A DNA stretch of 64,000 nucleotides. Source: Chloroflexota bacterium. GTDB lineage: Bacteria > Chloroflexota > Anaerolineae > Aggregatilineales > Phototrophicaceae. The position numbers and the translations under genes are program-made. The notes below the pieces were generated by a model that saw only the letters and a list, made by a program, of their open reading frames with translations, searched no databases and was not told the DNA's origin. Location: NCBI GenBank assembly GCA_020161935.1, contig JAIUNI010000010.1, forward strand, positions 210,561-274,560, written 5' to 3'. Of the stretch, positions 1-9,127 are shown one piece after another. How positions within the stretch are numbered: position 1 is the first letter of the stretch; each line of letters begins with the position of its first letter.

Positions 1-659
1 AACGTCGTATCCTGCGCCGGTTGGAGCTTCGCCGCTTTCAAAGCCAACAACGCCCCGTAGATCGCTGCCACCCCCGCCTTATCATCCAAATGCCGTGACC
101 GCAGGAAATTCGTATCCTTCAGTTCGACACGCGGGTCAAGGAAGATGAAGTCGCCAATGTCGATGCCCAGCGCACGGGTATCCGCCGCGTTCTTGGTGAT
201 CGCATCCAGTCGGATTTCCATATTGTCCGCCTCGCGCTGGATCGTACCGAGCTTCCCGTTAACGTGCGTGCTGGGGTTGCTCAGGAGCATTGTCCCACGG
301 ATGCGCTTGTTATCCGCCGTGCGAACCGTCACCCCTTCGTACTCCACAGCGTTCCATGCGTAACCGCCCAGCAGGGTCGCCTTCAATCGTCCGCTGCCCT
401 TGATCTCCTTGACCATCAACCCCAACGTGTCGATGTGTGCCGTAATCCCGCGCGGGGCGCTGCTCGACTTCCCCTTGAGTTGAGCAATCAACGCGCCTTT
501 TTTGGTACGTTCGACCTTTAACCCGCTAACTTTCAGCTTCTTGAACGCCGCCTCAACGTAATCGATAGCCTCAACCGTATAACCCGTTGGGCTGGGTGTA
601 TCGAGTAACCCCGTTAAAAATGTGACGGTTTCGTCAAGATTGATCCGAATATCAGACAT
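1..659 (-). CDS. M42 family metallopeptidase, partial (C-terminus outside window)
   Basis: The frame is open from an ATG at 659 to the window edge, giving about 219 codons, so the C-terminal part is missing. M42 peptidases are cytosolic, tetrahedral, dinuclear-metal aminopeptidases that trim peptides. The visible N-terminal half shows the family landmarks: AHIDTLGLMV (metal-binding His and Asp region, about residues 65-75) and LRSRHLDDKAGVAA (bridging Asp-Asp-Lys motif, about residues 188-201), with the usual inserted dimerisation domain between them. GGAGG lies just upstream of the start. The gene diverges from the response regulator at 739 and shares a 79-base promoter region with it. Substrate and exact enzyme type cannot be told from this half. 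Confidence 0.9.
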   Translation of the reverse strand, partial: MSDIRINLDETVTFLTGLLDTPSPTGYTVEAIDYVEAAFKKLKVSGLKVERTKKGALIAQLKGKSSSAPRGITAHIDTLGLMVKEIKGSGRLKATLLGGYAWNAVEYEGVTVRTADNKRIRGTMLLSNPSTHVNGKLGTIQREADNMEIRLDAITKNAADTRALGIDIGDFIFLDPRVELKDTNFLRSRHLDDKAGVAAIYGALLALKAAKLQPAQDTT

Positions 660-738
660 GGCATCCTCCAACCTGTATAATGACACGCATACTATAACAC
701 TTTGTAACGGAGTGTTGTGTTCAAATTAGGATTAGCCT

Positions 739-1458
739 ATGGAACCGCGTCAGCACATTTTAATCGTCGATGACCAAGAAAATATTCGCTCGGCGCTCGG
801 TACGTTTTTAGGGCGGATGGGCTATCAGGTTGATACTGCCTCGACTGGTTTGGAAGCTCTTGCCATCGTCGAGAAGCAGGAACCCGACTTGGTGCTGCTG
901 GATGTCGTGCTGGACGAGCGCGACCAGAGCCAGATGAGCGGTTTGGAAGTCTGTCGCCGTTTACGTTCGCGCGAACACTTCATCCCCATCATCATGCTCA
1001 CCTCGTACCCCGAATGGCAGGTCGAAAGTTTGGGGCAGGGGGCAATCGCCTTCGTCACCAAGCCGTGGGATAACAACGCCCTCGCCAACCAGATTCGCGC
1101 TACCCTCGGCGCTGTCTCGCATATCCGCCGCGAAACGCTGCCCTCCGGTACGACCAACAACCAGCTTAAAGTGCGTGGGGACATTCAAATTGACCTTGAG
1201 CATTTCCGCGTCAGCCGTGCCGGTCAGCAAATCGACCTCACCCCGATTGAGTTCGCATTGTTGGCCTTCCTCGCCCGTAACCCCAATCGCCATTGGACAC
1301 GCGAAGAACTCCTGAACCACGTTTGGGATTACACGTGGGCGGGTTACGAACGCACCGTTGACCGGCACATCGCTGCGCTGCGCCGCAAGCTCAAACTCGA
1401 ACGGGATGAACTCATCGAAACCGTCCACGGCGTAGGTTATCGCCTGTTGCAGGAGTAA
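739..1458 (+). CDS. OmpR-family response regulator
   Basis: A 239-residue cytoplasmic transcription regulator that should be phosphorylated by the kinase encoded directly downstream. The receiver domain (about 1-125) has the acidic pair D11-D12, phospho-acceptor D55, T88 and K108. A short insertion (about 60-66) follows the phosphorylation site. The C-terminal winged helix (about 140-238) ends in the typical RTVDRHIAALRRKL recognition-helix stretch. Its stop is two bases before the kinase start, so the two are co-transcribed. The target genes are unknown; the lipoprotein gene at the operon end is a natural candidate for part of the same pathway. Confidence 0.95.
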   Translation: MEPRQHILIVDDQENIRSALGTFLGRMGYQVDTASTGLEALAIVEKQEPDLVLLDVVLDERDQSQMSGLEVCRRLRSREHFIPIIMLTSYPEWQVESLGQGAIAFVTKPWDNNALANQIRATLGAVSHIRRETLPSGTTNNQLKVRGDIQIDLEHFRVSRAGQQIDLTPIEFALLAFLARNPNRHWTREELLNHVWDYTWAGYERTVDRHIAALRRKLKLERDELIETVHGVGYRLLQE

Positions 1459-1460
1459 CC

Positions 1461-2636
1461 ATGTTCCGCATCCTCTACATCCTCGGCATCCTGATCTGGC
1501 TGGCGCTCACCCTGCTGCTCGATCAGTACGGACGCGAAATCGGCGTTCCGCTGGTGACGCTGCGGTTCAATTCCAGTGTCTCGTTCATATGGTTGTTGGT
1601 TGGCATCGGCCTGTTCCTGCTCGGCATCCTCAGCTTGCTCCGGTCGCGTTCGTCCGGTTCGCAGTGGATTAACCGTTTCGAGGCGTTGTCGGTTTATCTG
1701 AACGAAGGCGTGGTCGTGTGTGATAGTAAAGGTCGCGTCCAATGGCACAACGACACGGCTAAAGAACTGCTACAAGCGGGTGTCTTAAACCCCAATTTAC
1801 GTGTGCTGGTCAAACGTGCTCAATCCACCAAAGGTATTGCCCTTCAAACGCTCGCAGTGGGTGAAGGCAAGCGTTACTCGGTACAAGCCCTGCCGCTTGA
1901 CCGCCGCACCTATGCCCTTATCTCGCGTCCCTTGCAATCCGGCGGACAGCAAAACACCTTCTACGAAAACTTTATCCGCCGTATTGTCCACGACATGCGA
2001 AATCCGCTGGCCGCCATCATCGGTCACGCTGCCAACATGCGCCAGTCGTCCACCGTCGAACCGGAAGCGTGGCGTAAGTCGGTTGGCACAATCGAGAGTG
2101 AAGCCCAGCGTCTCGCCCGCTTGGTCGATAGCATGTTGTTCGATGCCCGCTTGGCGTATGTGCCGCTCGAACTCAAAATGCTCGACCTTGCCGATGTGCT
2201 GGAAGAAGCCTTGTACGCGCAAGATGAACGCGCCCAGAGTGAGGGTAAGGTGCTGGAAATGGACGCGCCACCCGGCCCGATGCGCTTGGAAGGTGATCGT
2301 GATCTCCTCGTTCGCGCGTTTGAAAACCTCATTGATAACAGCTTGAAATATTCCGGTGTAGAGGGTCGTTTGCATATCAGCTTACAGAACGAACCGAACG
2401 CCTATGTCATCCAATTTGCGGATAACGGCGAGGGCATCCCTGCCGATTATCTACCGGATCGTATCTTCGAGCCGATGGTACGTGCACGGTCGCACGGGGG
2501 CGGTAGCGGTCTTGGCCTTTCGACTGTCCGTAAAATTATCGAAATGCACAGCGGAACCATCACCGCCCAGAGCCGCGAAGGTTCCGGCACGACCATGACC
2601 GTTCGCCTCGCGCGACCGGGAGAAACCCTCAAATGA
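1461..2636 (+). CDS. Membrane sensor histidine kinase
   Basis: A 391-residue sensor kinase with two N-terminal membrane helices (about 3-20 and 42-62), a PAS-like segment (about 72-155), HisKA with phospho-acceptor H177 in VHDMRNPL, and a HATPase domain with N-box NLIDNSLKYS, G1 box ADNGEGIP and G2 box GSGLGLSTV. The loop between the helices is short, so sensing probably occurs in the membrane or through the PAS segment, not through a large external domain. It sits between its regulator (gap of 2 bases) and a lipoprotein gene (ATGA overlap), forming a three-gene operon. The signal is not predictable from the sequence. Confidence 0.94.
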   Translation: MFRILYILGILIWLALTLLLDQYGREIGVPLVTLRFNSSVSFIWLLVGIGLFLLGILSLLRSRSSGSQWINRFEALSVYLNEGVVVCDSKGRVQWHNDTAKELLQAGVLNPNLRVLVKRAQSTKGIALQTLAVGEGKRYSVQALPLDRRTYALISRPLQSGGQQNTFYENFIRRIVHDMRNPLAAIIGHAANMRQSSTVEPEAWRKSVGTIESEAQRLARLVDSMLFDARLAYVPLELKMLDLADVLEEALYAQDERAQSEGKVLEMDAPPGPMRLEGDRDLLVRAFENLIDNSLKYSGVEGRLHISLQNEPNAYVIQFADNGEGIPADYLPDRIFEPMVRARSHGGGSGLGLSTVRKIIEMHSGTITAQSREGSGTTMTVRLARPGETLK

Positions 2637-3895
2637 CTCAACTTAAAATGCTTACGCTATCGAAGTGTATTGCCCTCCCCCTCTTGTTATTGACGCTTTC
2701 AGCCTGTGGCGTAGTCGCCCTGCAAATCGAAGAACCGATTCCCACGGTGACCGCTGTTCCACCGCCTATTTCACCACCGCCTATCCAGTCAGAATCATCT
2801 GCGGGTTTGGTTGCCCGTGAAGCGCCTGACGACAGTGAAGTCCTCGTTAAAACGGTTGCCATGCCCCATATCGTCTTTGCACCGGACGCGCTGGCCGTCG
2901 AGATGTTCGATCAATGGGCGGCTCCTGCCGAGTATATGGTGGTCGATAAGGGGCGTGGGCTGCGTTTGCGTATCAATTGGAGTGCATTATGGCTGACCGA
3001 TAGTTACGGCACAGGTCGGTTGGGAATGGATGTCTACCTGAAGTCACCCGATCAGGATGATTTTCAGTTCGCCCAGAGTGCCGCCTCGCAGGATTTTGAG
3101 TCGTGGGGTGCTGACCAGCGTGACGAACTCTTAGACTCCACGCTCTACCTCCCGGGTTCAGGTGAGTATCAGGTGCGCGTCGAAGTAAACGTTCATGCCA
3201 ACAACGACAATGATAATGAGGATGATCGTTCGTTTACCTACGAAACGACCGTAATCGCGCTCGACAGTCCGCCCAAAATTCCCGACACACCGGAAGACTT
3301 CACCCCTCAGTTTGGTGATCTTGAATCTCGGAATATCCTGCTCGATTGGCGCGGCTGGCGCTTGGGACCGTGCCTTGTTCGCGCCGACGACATGCCCGAT
3401 GTTGCCGCCGATATTGCCCAAGCGTGTGTAGGCGTGGCGAACGGCGATTGGAACGCTGCTGCCGGGTCGCTCATGTCGGCTGCTGAAAATGTGGGTGATA
3501 ACCCCGCGCTGCTTAATCGCCTTTACCAGCAGTTAGGCATGTTGGCTGCCGTTGAGGGGGACATGGAAAAAGCCACACACTGTTTCGAGATGGCCTTAAG
3601 TGCCGCTCACCAGCAAAATGATGCGCTGGAAGTCGCCATTGCCCTTCGTAACCTCGGCATCGCCCAGCGCGAGTTGGGTGATGAAGCCGGTGTGCAGAAT
3701 ATGTGGCAGTCCATCCAATTATCTGACCAGATTGATGATTGGTCAGGCTCGCTCATCACCTACGCGCAGTTCGGTTACTATTGGGAGTCCGTCGATACAC
3801 TGGATTGGGTGAAAGCGGTGTTGGCTGAAAATGACTTGCCCCAATTCACAACCGTCGAACGCTGGCTGAATGACTTCCAATCCTCTGCATCCTAA
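2633..3895 (+). CDS. TPR-containing lipoprotein of the two-component operon
   Basis: A 420-residue predicted lipoprotein: the signal peptide ends in LTLSACG, with Cys25 as the lipidation site, followed by a Pro-rich spacer. The middle part (about 80-200) is beta-rich and not assigned to a family. The C-terminal half carries TPR-like helices (about 285-345, including VEGDMEKATHCFEMAL). Its start codon overlaps the kinase stop as ATGA, so translation is coupled. This arrangement suggests an extracytoplasmic partner of the kinase or an output of the system; that role is inferred from position only. Confidence 0.82.
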   Translation: MTQLKMLTLSKCIALPLLLLTLSACGVVALQIEEPIPTVTAVPPPISPPPIQSESSAGLVAREAPDDSEVLVKTVAMPHIVFAPDALAVEMFDQWAAPAEYMVVDKGRGLRLRINWSALWLTDSYGTGRLGMDVYLKSPDQDDFQFAQSAASQDFESWGADQRDELLDSTLYLPGSGEYQVRVEVNVHANNDNDNEDDRSFTYETTVIALDSPPKIPDTPEDFTPQFGDLESRNILLDWRGWRLGPCLVRADDMPDVAADIAQACVGVANGDWNAAAGSLMSAAENVGDNPALLNRLYQQLGMLAAVEGDMEKATHCFEMALSAAHQQNDALEVAIALRNLGIAQRELGDEAGVQNMWQSIQLSDQIDDWSGSLITYAQFGYYWESVDTLDWVKAVLAENDLPQFTTVERWLNDFQSSAS

Positions 3896-4370
3896 TCTTG
3901 TGCGTAGTCGGTTAATGATATTTTCTGATAAACCATTAAAGCGCTGTAGGGCGCACGGCTATGCATCCATGTTACCGATCACAAAAAATGTTCTTCGTAG
4001 GGGAGGGGTTGAGACCCTCCCGTGCATTTTATTCTCGCTCGTTTACGGGCGACCTGCAACTGAGCTTGCCGCAAGGTAGCAGGTCGGTGTCGCGCCAGCG
4101 ACGGAGAGGATTCTTGCTCTGCTCTAATTTGTAAAAATTCATCATCTTGTCCTCACCGCTCATCTTGCCGTAGGGAATGGATTTAATCCATTCCGTATGT
4201 CAATTTGGTTTGCCTTTTAATCAACTTTTACCCCACTAGTACATCAGTCCCAAACGCCCCATTTGTGACGCTTTCGTCAAATTTGCGTCATAACTCTTCA
4301 CACATTGTTTGCTAAAGTCACCTTATCGGATTTCGGTTTCTCGGAAGCCAAACCTGTAGGACAGGACATT
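3896..4370. other. Intergenic region with short palindromic repeats
   Basis: No convincing gene is seen here. The stretch holds a GTAGGGGAGGGG...CCCTCCC hairpin near 3998-4024 and a second hairpin, GACCTGC...GCAGGTC, at 4051-4085. The loop of the second hairpin is a copy of a 21-base element found again at 5956. The Tat-protein gene that follows is best started at 4371, not further upstream, because an AGGACAGG ribosome-binding site and the twin-arginine motif both fit that start. Confidence 0.6.
4059..4079. repeat. 21-base interspersed element, copy 1
   Basis: This element begins ACTGAGCTTG and ends GCAAGGTAG. It matches 20 of 21 bases with 5956-5976. Here it forms the loop of a 7-bp hairpin whose arms are 4051-4057 and 4079-4085. 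Confidence 0.7.
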
Positions 4371-5855
4371 ATGCAAACATCAAGACGCGATTTTCTGAAA
4401 TTAGCGGGTGGCGCACTCGCCGGAGCCAGCCTCAGTGGCGCGGTCACACAGCGGGTGATGGCTTATCAAGCCTCGCCGCAGCTCCCCACCATCGCTGACC
4501 CGCTTCTGCACCTCCTCAACCGGACGACCTATGGCGTTCGCCCCGATGAACTGACACATGCGCGTGAACTCGGCGCAGAAGCCTATCTCGACGAACAGCT
4601 AAACCCCACCAGTATCCCCGATGCCGAAATGGATGCGCTTCTCAAAACCATGCCCATTCTATTCATGAGTCGGCAGGATGCTCATAAGGTCAACTACCGG
4701 CAGGGTGAGGCACTCATCAAAGGCATGGTGCTGCGTGCCGTCCACAGCCGCCGACAGTTGTTCGAGCGTGTGGTCGAGTTTTGGACGGATCACTTTAACG
4801 TCGCCTCGCAAGACCTCGCCGCTGATCTGGTCGTCATGCACCGTGAAGCCATCCGTAAACACGCGCTGGGTAACTTCCGCGAGATGTTGTTCGCGGTTGC
4901 CCAGAGTCCCGCTATGCTTTACTACTTGAATCAAGCCGAGAGCAGTAAAGAACACCCGAACGAAAATTACGCCCGTGAACTGCTGGAACTCCATACGCTC
5001 GGCGTGGATGGTGGCTACACCGAAAGCGATGTGAAGGCTGCCGCCCGCGCCCTGACCGGTTGGACGGTGCATGACGGCACGGAAACCGGCTTCTACTTCA
5101 ATAAAGACATGCACGATACCGGTAAAAAAGACATTCTCGGTCACCACATGCCCGCCGAACGCGGCATTGAGGATGGCTTGCACCTGCTGACTCTCGTCGC
5201 CAACCACCCCTCAACAGCCCAATTTGTCTGCCGGAAGTTGTGTATCCGCTTTGTCAGCGATAACCCACCGCAGCCCCTCATCGACAGCGCCGCGCAGGTT
5301 TGGGCGGAAACCAACGGTGAAATAAAGCCTGTACTCAAGCACATTTTGATGTCGGAGGAATTTACTGCCTCGGCAGGTCAAAAACTGCGCCGTCCGTTGG
5401 ATTTCTTTATCGGTGCGCTGCGGGCAACCGGAACGTCGTTTCAGGAATTCTGGCTCATGCTCAGTGAATTGGAAGACTTAACACAGGTTCCTTACGATTG
5501 GCATCCCCCGAACGGTTACCCCGATGCCGCTGGCGCGTGGGCGAACCCCGGCGGCTTGCTCGCACGCTGGAATGTGGCGATGGATTTAACCCACCGCGCA
5601 TATAGTGAAGATTACCCCGTCACCACTGAGCTTTATGAACGCATGGGCAATCCGCAAACAGTAGGTGAGCTAGTCGATAACGTCGCCGCGCAGGTTTTCG
5701 GTGTGCCGTTGGTCGGTGATGCGCGCTCGCCGTTCATCAACTATGTAGCCGAAGATGGTGATGAAGCTGCGCCTGTCGATGAGTTTGTGATCGCCAACAA
5801 ACTCGGCACGCTCTACGGCCTGATGTTAGCCTCGCCGCTTTACCAGTGGCGCTAA
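4371..5855 (+). CDS. Tat-exported DUF1800 protein
   Basis: A 494-residue protein starting at ATG 4371 with a twin-arginine signal (SRRDFLK at residues 4-10, then a hydrophobic stretch and a VMA-like cleavage region). DUF1800 hallmarks follow: LLNRTTYGVRPDEL near residue 48 and HPNENYARELLELHTLGV near residue 195, then AARALTGWTV. The family's biochemical role is unknown. It is commonly encoded beside DUF1501, as here (next gene, 163 bases downstream). Tat export implies that the protein folds, possibly with a cofactor, before crossing the membrane. A longer upstream frame exists but would bury the signal peptide. Confidence 0.92.
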   Translation: MQTSRRDFLKLAGGALAGASLSGAVTQRVMAYQASPQLPTIADPLLHLLNRTTYGVRPDELTHARELGAEAYLDEQLNPTSIPDAEMDALLKTMPILFMSRQDAHKVNYRQGEALIKGMVLRAVHSRRQLFERVVEFWTDHFNVASQDLAADLVVMHREAIRKHALGNFREMLFAVAQSPAMLYYLNQAESSKEHPNENYARELLELHTLGVDGGYTESDVKAAARALTGWTVHDGTETGFYFNKDMHDTGKKDILGHHMPAERGIEDGLHLLTLVANHPSTAQFVCRKLCIRFVSDNPPQPLIDSAAQVWAETNGEIKPVLKHILMSEEFTASAGQKLRRPLDFFIGALRATGTSFQEFWLMLSELEDLTQVPYDWHPPNGYPDAAGAWANPGGLLARWNVAMDLTHRAYSEDYPVTTELYERMGNPQTVGELVDNVAAQVFGVPLVGDARSPFINYVAEDGDEAAPVDEFVIANKLGTLYGLMLASPLYQWR

Positions 5856-5955
5856 TTAACGAATCGTTTTCAGGTAGCCATGATAGTTGCTAGTTTTATG
5901 TCTAAATTCTCGCCCTTAAACGCCCCTCGCCATTTATGGAGAGGGTAAATGTCGT

Positions 5956-5976
5956 ACTGAGCTTGTCGCAAGGTAG
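5956..5976. repeat. 21-base interspersed element, copy 2
   Basis: A near-identical copy of 4059-4079, lying in the 163-base gap between the DUF1800 and DUF1501 genes. The two copies therefore flank the DUF1800 gene in direct orientation. Confidence 0.7.
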
Positions 5977-6018
5977 GCATTATGGGGGTGAGGTTCTGAG
6001 TATGAAAGGTCAATCAAA

Positions 6019-7287
6019 ATGCCTTATACGCGGCGCGATTTTCTAAAAGGGATGGGTTCGTTCGGCGCAATTGGGGTCAGTAAATCGCTGTTCCCCTCGT
6101 GGATGCCGCGTCTTGCCTTCCGCCAGCCGTCAAGCGCCCCCGGTGATGTGCTGGTCGCCATCTTCCTGCGTGGTGGCATTGACGGCCTGAGTGCTGTTGT
6201 GCCTTATGGCGATGGTCGGCACTACTACGATGCGCGTCCGTCACTCGCCTTGCCTGAACCCGGCAGTGACAAAAACGCGGTTGTCGATCTGGATGGTTAC
6301 TTCGGCTTCCACCAATCGCTCGCTTCGCTTTACGACATTTACAGCGCGGGTAATCTCGCGGTCGTCCATGCCACCGGCTCGATTGATCCCAGCCGTTCGC
6401 ACTTTGATGCCATGCAGTTCATGGAATATGGCACCCCCGGTAGCAAGGGCGGTGGCACGGGCTGGGTTGGGCGGCATCTCGAATCCGCCGCGTGGCAAAA
6501 CGACTCGCCGTTCCGTGCGGTTGGCATGGGCGCGATGGTTCCCTCCTCGCTGCGGGGTCGGGTATCGCCGCTTTCCATGCGCTCGATTGCCGACTTCCAT
6601 CTCAAAGGCCGCGAAGGCGAACTGCGCCGCGCCGAACAAGTTCTATCCCAACTCTATGCGGTCGATGCACCTGCTGGAATGCTCGACACACAGGCTAAAG
6701 TCGTTTTTGATACGGTCGATATGTTGCGGTCGTTGAATGTCGAGAGTTACCAACCGGACAACGAAGCCGACTATCCGAACGACGATGAAGGCTTCGGGCA
6801 GGGACTAAAACAGATCGCCCAACTCATCAAGTCCGATGTTGGCCTTGAAGTCGCCTGTCTCGATCTCGGTGGTTGGGATACCCACGAAAATCAGGGGACG
6901 CATGGCGGCTTTTTCAGCGACCATCTCAGCATTTTGGGGCGCAGCCTGAGCGCCTTCTATGCCGACTTGGGCGACCACATCAACAACGTCACCGTCGTCA
7001 CCATGAGCGAATTTGGCCGCCGCGTTGCCGAAAACGCCAGTAACGGCACCGATCACGGTCACGGGAACTTCATGCTGCTGATGGGCGGTGGCGTGAAGGG
7101 CGGCAAGGTCTATTCCAATTGGCCGACCTTAGCCCCCGACGCGCTCAACGACGGCGACCTCGCCATCACCACCGACTACCGCGATGTGCTGGCGGAAGTC
7201 ATCAGCCAGCGGCTAAAGAACCCCTCAGTCGAACAAGTATTTCCCAACTTCACCCACACGCCGCTGGGTCTGGTCGTCCCGCGCTAA
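6019..7287 (+). CDS. Tat-exported DUF1501 protein
   Basis: A 422-residue protein with a twin-arginine signal (TRRDFLK at 4-10). DUF1501, distantly related to the alkaline phosphatase/sulfatase fold, is supported by FLRGGIDGLSAVVPYGD near residue 50, SRSHFDAMQFMEYG near 123, DLGGWDTHENQG near 283 and a C-terminal SEFGRRVAENASNGTDHGHG with conserved Asp/His residues that could bind metal. Function is unknown. With the DUF1800 protein it forms the usual pair, thought to act together outside the cytoplasm. A small secreted-protein gene follows after 18 bases and may be co-transcribed. Confidence 0.93.
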   Translation: MPYTRRDFLKGMGSFGAIGVSKSLFPSWMPRLAFRQPSSAPGDVLVAIFLRGGIDGLSAVVPYGDGRHYYDARPSLALPEPGSDKNAVVDLDGYFGFHQSLASLYDIYSAGNLAVVHATGSIDPSRSHFDAMQFMEYGTPGSKGGGTGWVGRHLESAAWQNDSPFRAVGMGAMVPSSLRGRVSPLSMRSIADFHLKGREGELRRAEQVLSQLYAVDAPAGMLDTQAKVVFDTVDMLRSLNVESYQPDNEADYPNDDEGFGQGLKQIAQLIKSDVGLEVACLDLGGWDTHENQGTHGGFFSDHLSILGRSLSAFYADLGDHINNVTVVTMSEFGRRVAENASNGTDHGHGNFMLLMGGGVKGGKVYSNWPTLAPDALNDGDLAITTDYRDVLAEVISQRLKNPSVEQVFPNFTHTPLGLVVPR

Positions 7288-7305
7288 TCGAGAGGAGAAA
7301 TCATC

Positions 7306-8076
7306 ATGCAACGTTGGTTTAAATCATTGTCGGTCATGCTGCTCGTGCTGCTGTCATTCACCGCTTTCACCGTGTACGCTCAGGACGAGGCCGCGACCAA
7401 AGCCTACGTCATCCAAACCGCTGCCGAGTCTGAGACGTTTAGCGACTGGCTCTCCGGCTATCCCGACTATCACTCGGACGCATGGGGACCGGATGAAAAC
7501 GGTAATTGGTATGTCGAGTTCAAAACCTCGGAAGATGGCGAGTGGTTAGGTTATGCTGCCGTTAATCAGGATACGGGCGAGATTCAAGAAGCCTTCGCCC
7601 CCAAGCCGCTGTCCACCGAGGTTTATCAGGAGCAGATGCCGCGTGTAACTGCTTACGTCATGGCCGATATTGAGGTGCTGGCGCGCTTGGATAACAACCT
7701 CGACCTCTGGGATATGTATCCCGACTGGAACCGCTGGGACGCGACGTGGGATGTTGGGTTCTATCGTGGCATCGAAGGGGTAGTCGTCAAACTCAAGTTC
7801 GACGAAAACGACAACCTGTACATCGAAAAAATTGTTGACCCGAATGAACTCAGCGAAGATGAAGCCGCCGACCAGCAGCGTAACGATGCCATCAACCTCG
7901 CCTACAGCGCCGAAGACATCTGGCAAGCGATGGATGGACACGACGATTGGTCAACGTATGTCGAAAAACAGGGCGAGAATATCTACAGTGTGAGCTTCGC
8001 CGATGGAGACACGACCCTCGCTACCGTGATCGTCGATATACGCGAAGGAAACGTGCTGAAGGTTCAAGTGGATTAA
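7306..8076 (+). CDS. Secreted protein with three PepSY-like repeats
   Basis: A 256-residue protein with a clear signal peptide (cleavage near VYAQ, residue 24). Three segments (about 29-90, 112-178 and 186-255) share a layout: an alpha-helical start, a Trp-rich or acidic middle (YPDYH, YPDWNRW, HDDWS) and two beta strands ending in a GEI/DIREG-type turn. This resembles tandem PepSY modules, but identity is low and the assignment is tentative. PepSY modules often bind or inhibit peptidases. It lies 18 bases after the DUF1501 gene with an AGAGGAGA ribosome-binding site. Confidence 0.72.
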   Translation: MQRWFKSLSVMLLVLLSFTAFTVYAQDEAATKAYVIQTAAESETFSDWLSGYPDYHSDAWGPDENGNWYVEFKTSEDGEWLGYAAVNQDTGEIQEAFAPKPLSTEVYQEQMPRVTAYVMADIEVLARLDNNLDLWDMYPDWNRWDATWDVGFYRGIEGVVVKLKFDENDNLYIEKIVDPNELSEDEAADQQRNDAINLAYSAEDIWQAMDGHDDWSTYVEKQGENIYSVSFADGDTTLATVIVDIREGNVLKVQVD

Positions 8077-8127
8077 CCCCAATACGGTGTTACAATTGCC
8101 CTGTCGACTGGATATTGAGGGCAGGGC

Positions 8128-9078
8128 ATGAATTCGATCCACATGCGGGGTGCTGTACTGGATGACACACAAGCCATCAGCACCTTATTCCGAAATCAGA
8201 TTAGTGTTTGGCAGCGTTTCAGTGCATCCGGCAGGGTTGAGGATGTGCCTTACGAGGCGTTGACTATCTACGAACGGTGGTTGCACGGCGGCCCGTGGAT
8301 GAGCGTCGAAACAGCCGCCATTCACCTCAGCCACTTACTGCGCGGCGCGGGTATTCCCCTCGTTGTTGAAGCCGAAGGTAAAATCGCTGCTTATGCCGAA
8401 GCCTATCGGGGTGTCGAACCCGAACCGTACGGCAGTCATATCCATGTGGCGCAAATCATGGTTCACCCTGATTTTTCATACGCTGGCTTGCAGGATCTGA
8501 TCCTCAACGATGTGATGGAACAGGCGCGTATCGCTCGCCTCAGCCGCGTGACCGCCAACTGCCTTGCCAGCGACTCGCAAACCCAGTCCCTCTATACACA
8601 GCATGGCATGACCCCCATCTCTCGCATTCGCCGTTATAACCTTCCGGCCAAGTCGGGGCAGGGCTTCTACAAAGTGGTTGAACACCCGGCGGATAACCCG
8701 CAGCAGATTAACAATTGGTTTATGCCGGTCGGTCGCTTGGGGAGTTCACATCAGCAGTGGGAAACCTTTTGGCCGCAAACGTGGCACGCCATTGCCGAAA
8801 TCCGCGAACGTCGTACCCATCGCTTACAGTTTTCAGCCTCCGGTCAGGAAGCGCTCATCTACTGCCAGCAGCAGCTTTACAACCCCCGCGCTGTCGAAGT
8901 GTTTATGTGGTCGCCGAAGCCGCTGACAACGCAACTGCTTACTGCCTTGCGCGATTGGACGCACCGTGAAGGCTACCGGACATTGGTGTTGAGTGTAAAT
9001 GACGATACCGCCAAAGTATTCGGCACTGAAGCCGAAGCGGACGGTTATTTTGAGGATGTTTACGGTGTGAGCATCTAA
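8128..9078 (+). CDS. GNAT-like acetyltransferase
   Basis: A 316-residue protein. The stretch from about residue 60 to 160 reads like a GNAT fold: the beta-4 segment IHVAQIMVHPDFSYAG, then the acceptor helix QDLILNDVMEQARI, then a LYTQHGMTPISRIRRY end segment typical of N-acetyltransferases. The C-terminal 140 residues may be a second, degenerate GNAT-like lobe ending in YRTLVLSVNDDTAKVFG. The substrate is unknown. A GAGGGCAGG ribosome-binding site precedes the ATG. The gene ends at a hairpin shared with the convergent gene. Confidence 0.75.
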   Translation: MNSIHMRGAVLDDTQAISTLFRNQISVWQRFSASGRVEDVPYEALTIYERWLHGGPWMSVETAAIHLSHLLRGAGIPLVVEAEGKIAAYAEAYRGVEPEPYGSHIHVAQIMVHPDFSYAGLQDLILNDVMEQARIARLSRVTANCLASDSQTQSLYTQHGMTPISRIRRYNLPAKSGQGFYKVVEHPADNPQQINNWFMPVGRLGSSHQQWETFWPQTWHAIAEIRERRTHRLQFSASGQEALIYCQQQLYNPRAVEVFMWSPKPLTTQLLTALRDWTHREGYRTLVLSVNDDTAKVFGTEAEADGYFEDVYGVSI

Positions 9079-9082
9079 AAGG

Positions 9083-9112
9083 GCAGGTCGGATTGGGCAT
9101 CATCCGATCTGC
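9083..9112. terminator. Hairpin between convergent genes
   Basis: An 11-bp stem, GCAGGTCGGAT with ATCCGATCTGC (one G-T pair), and an 8-base loop. It lies between the ends of the GNAT gene and the small minus-strand gene. The following T run is weak on both sides, so termination is likely but not certain. Confidence 0.55.
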
Positions 9113-9127
9113 GTTTGAAGGGTGAGA

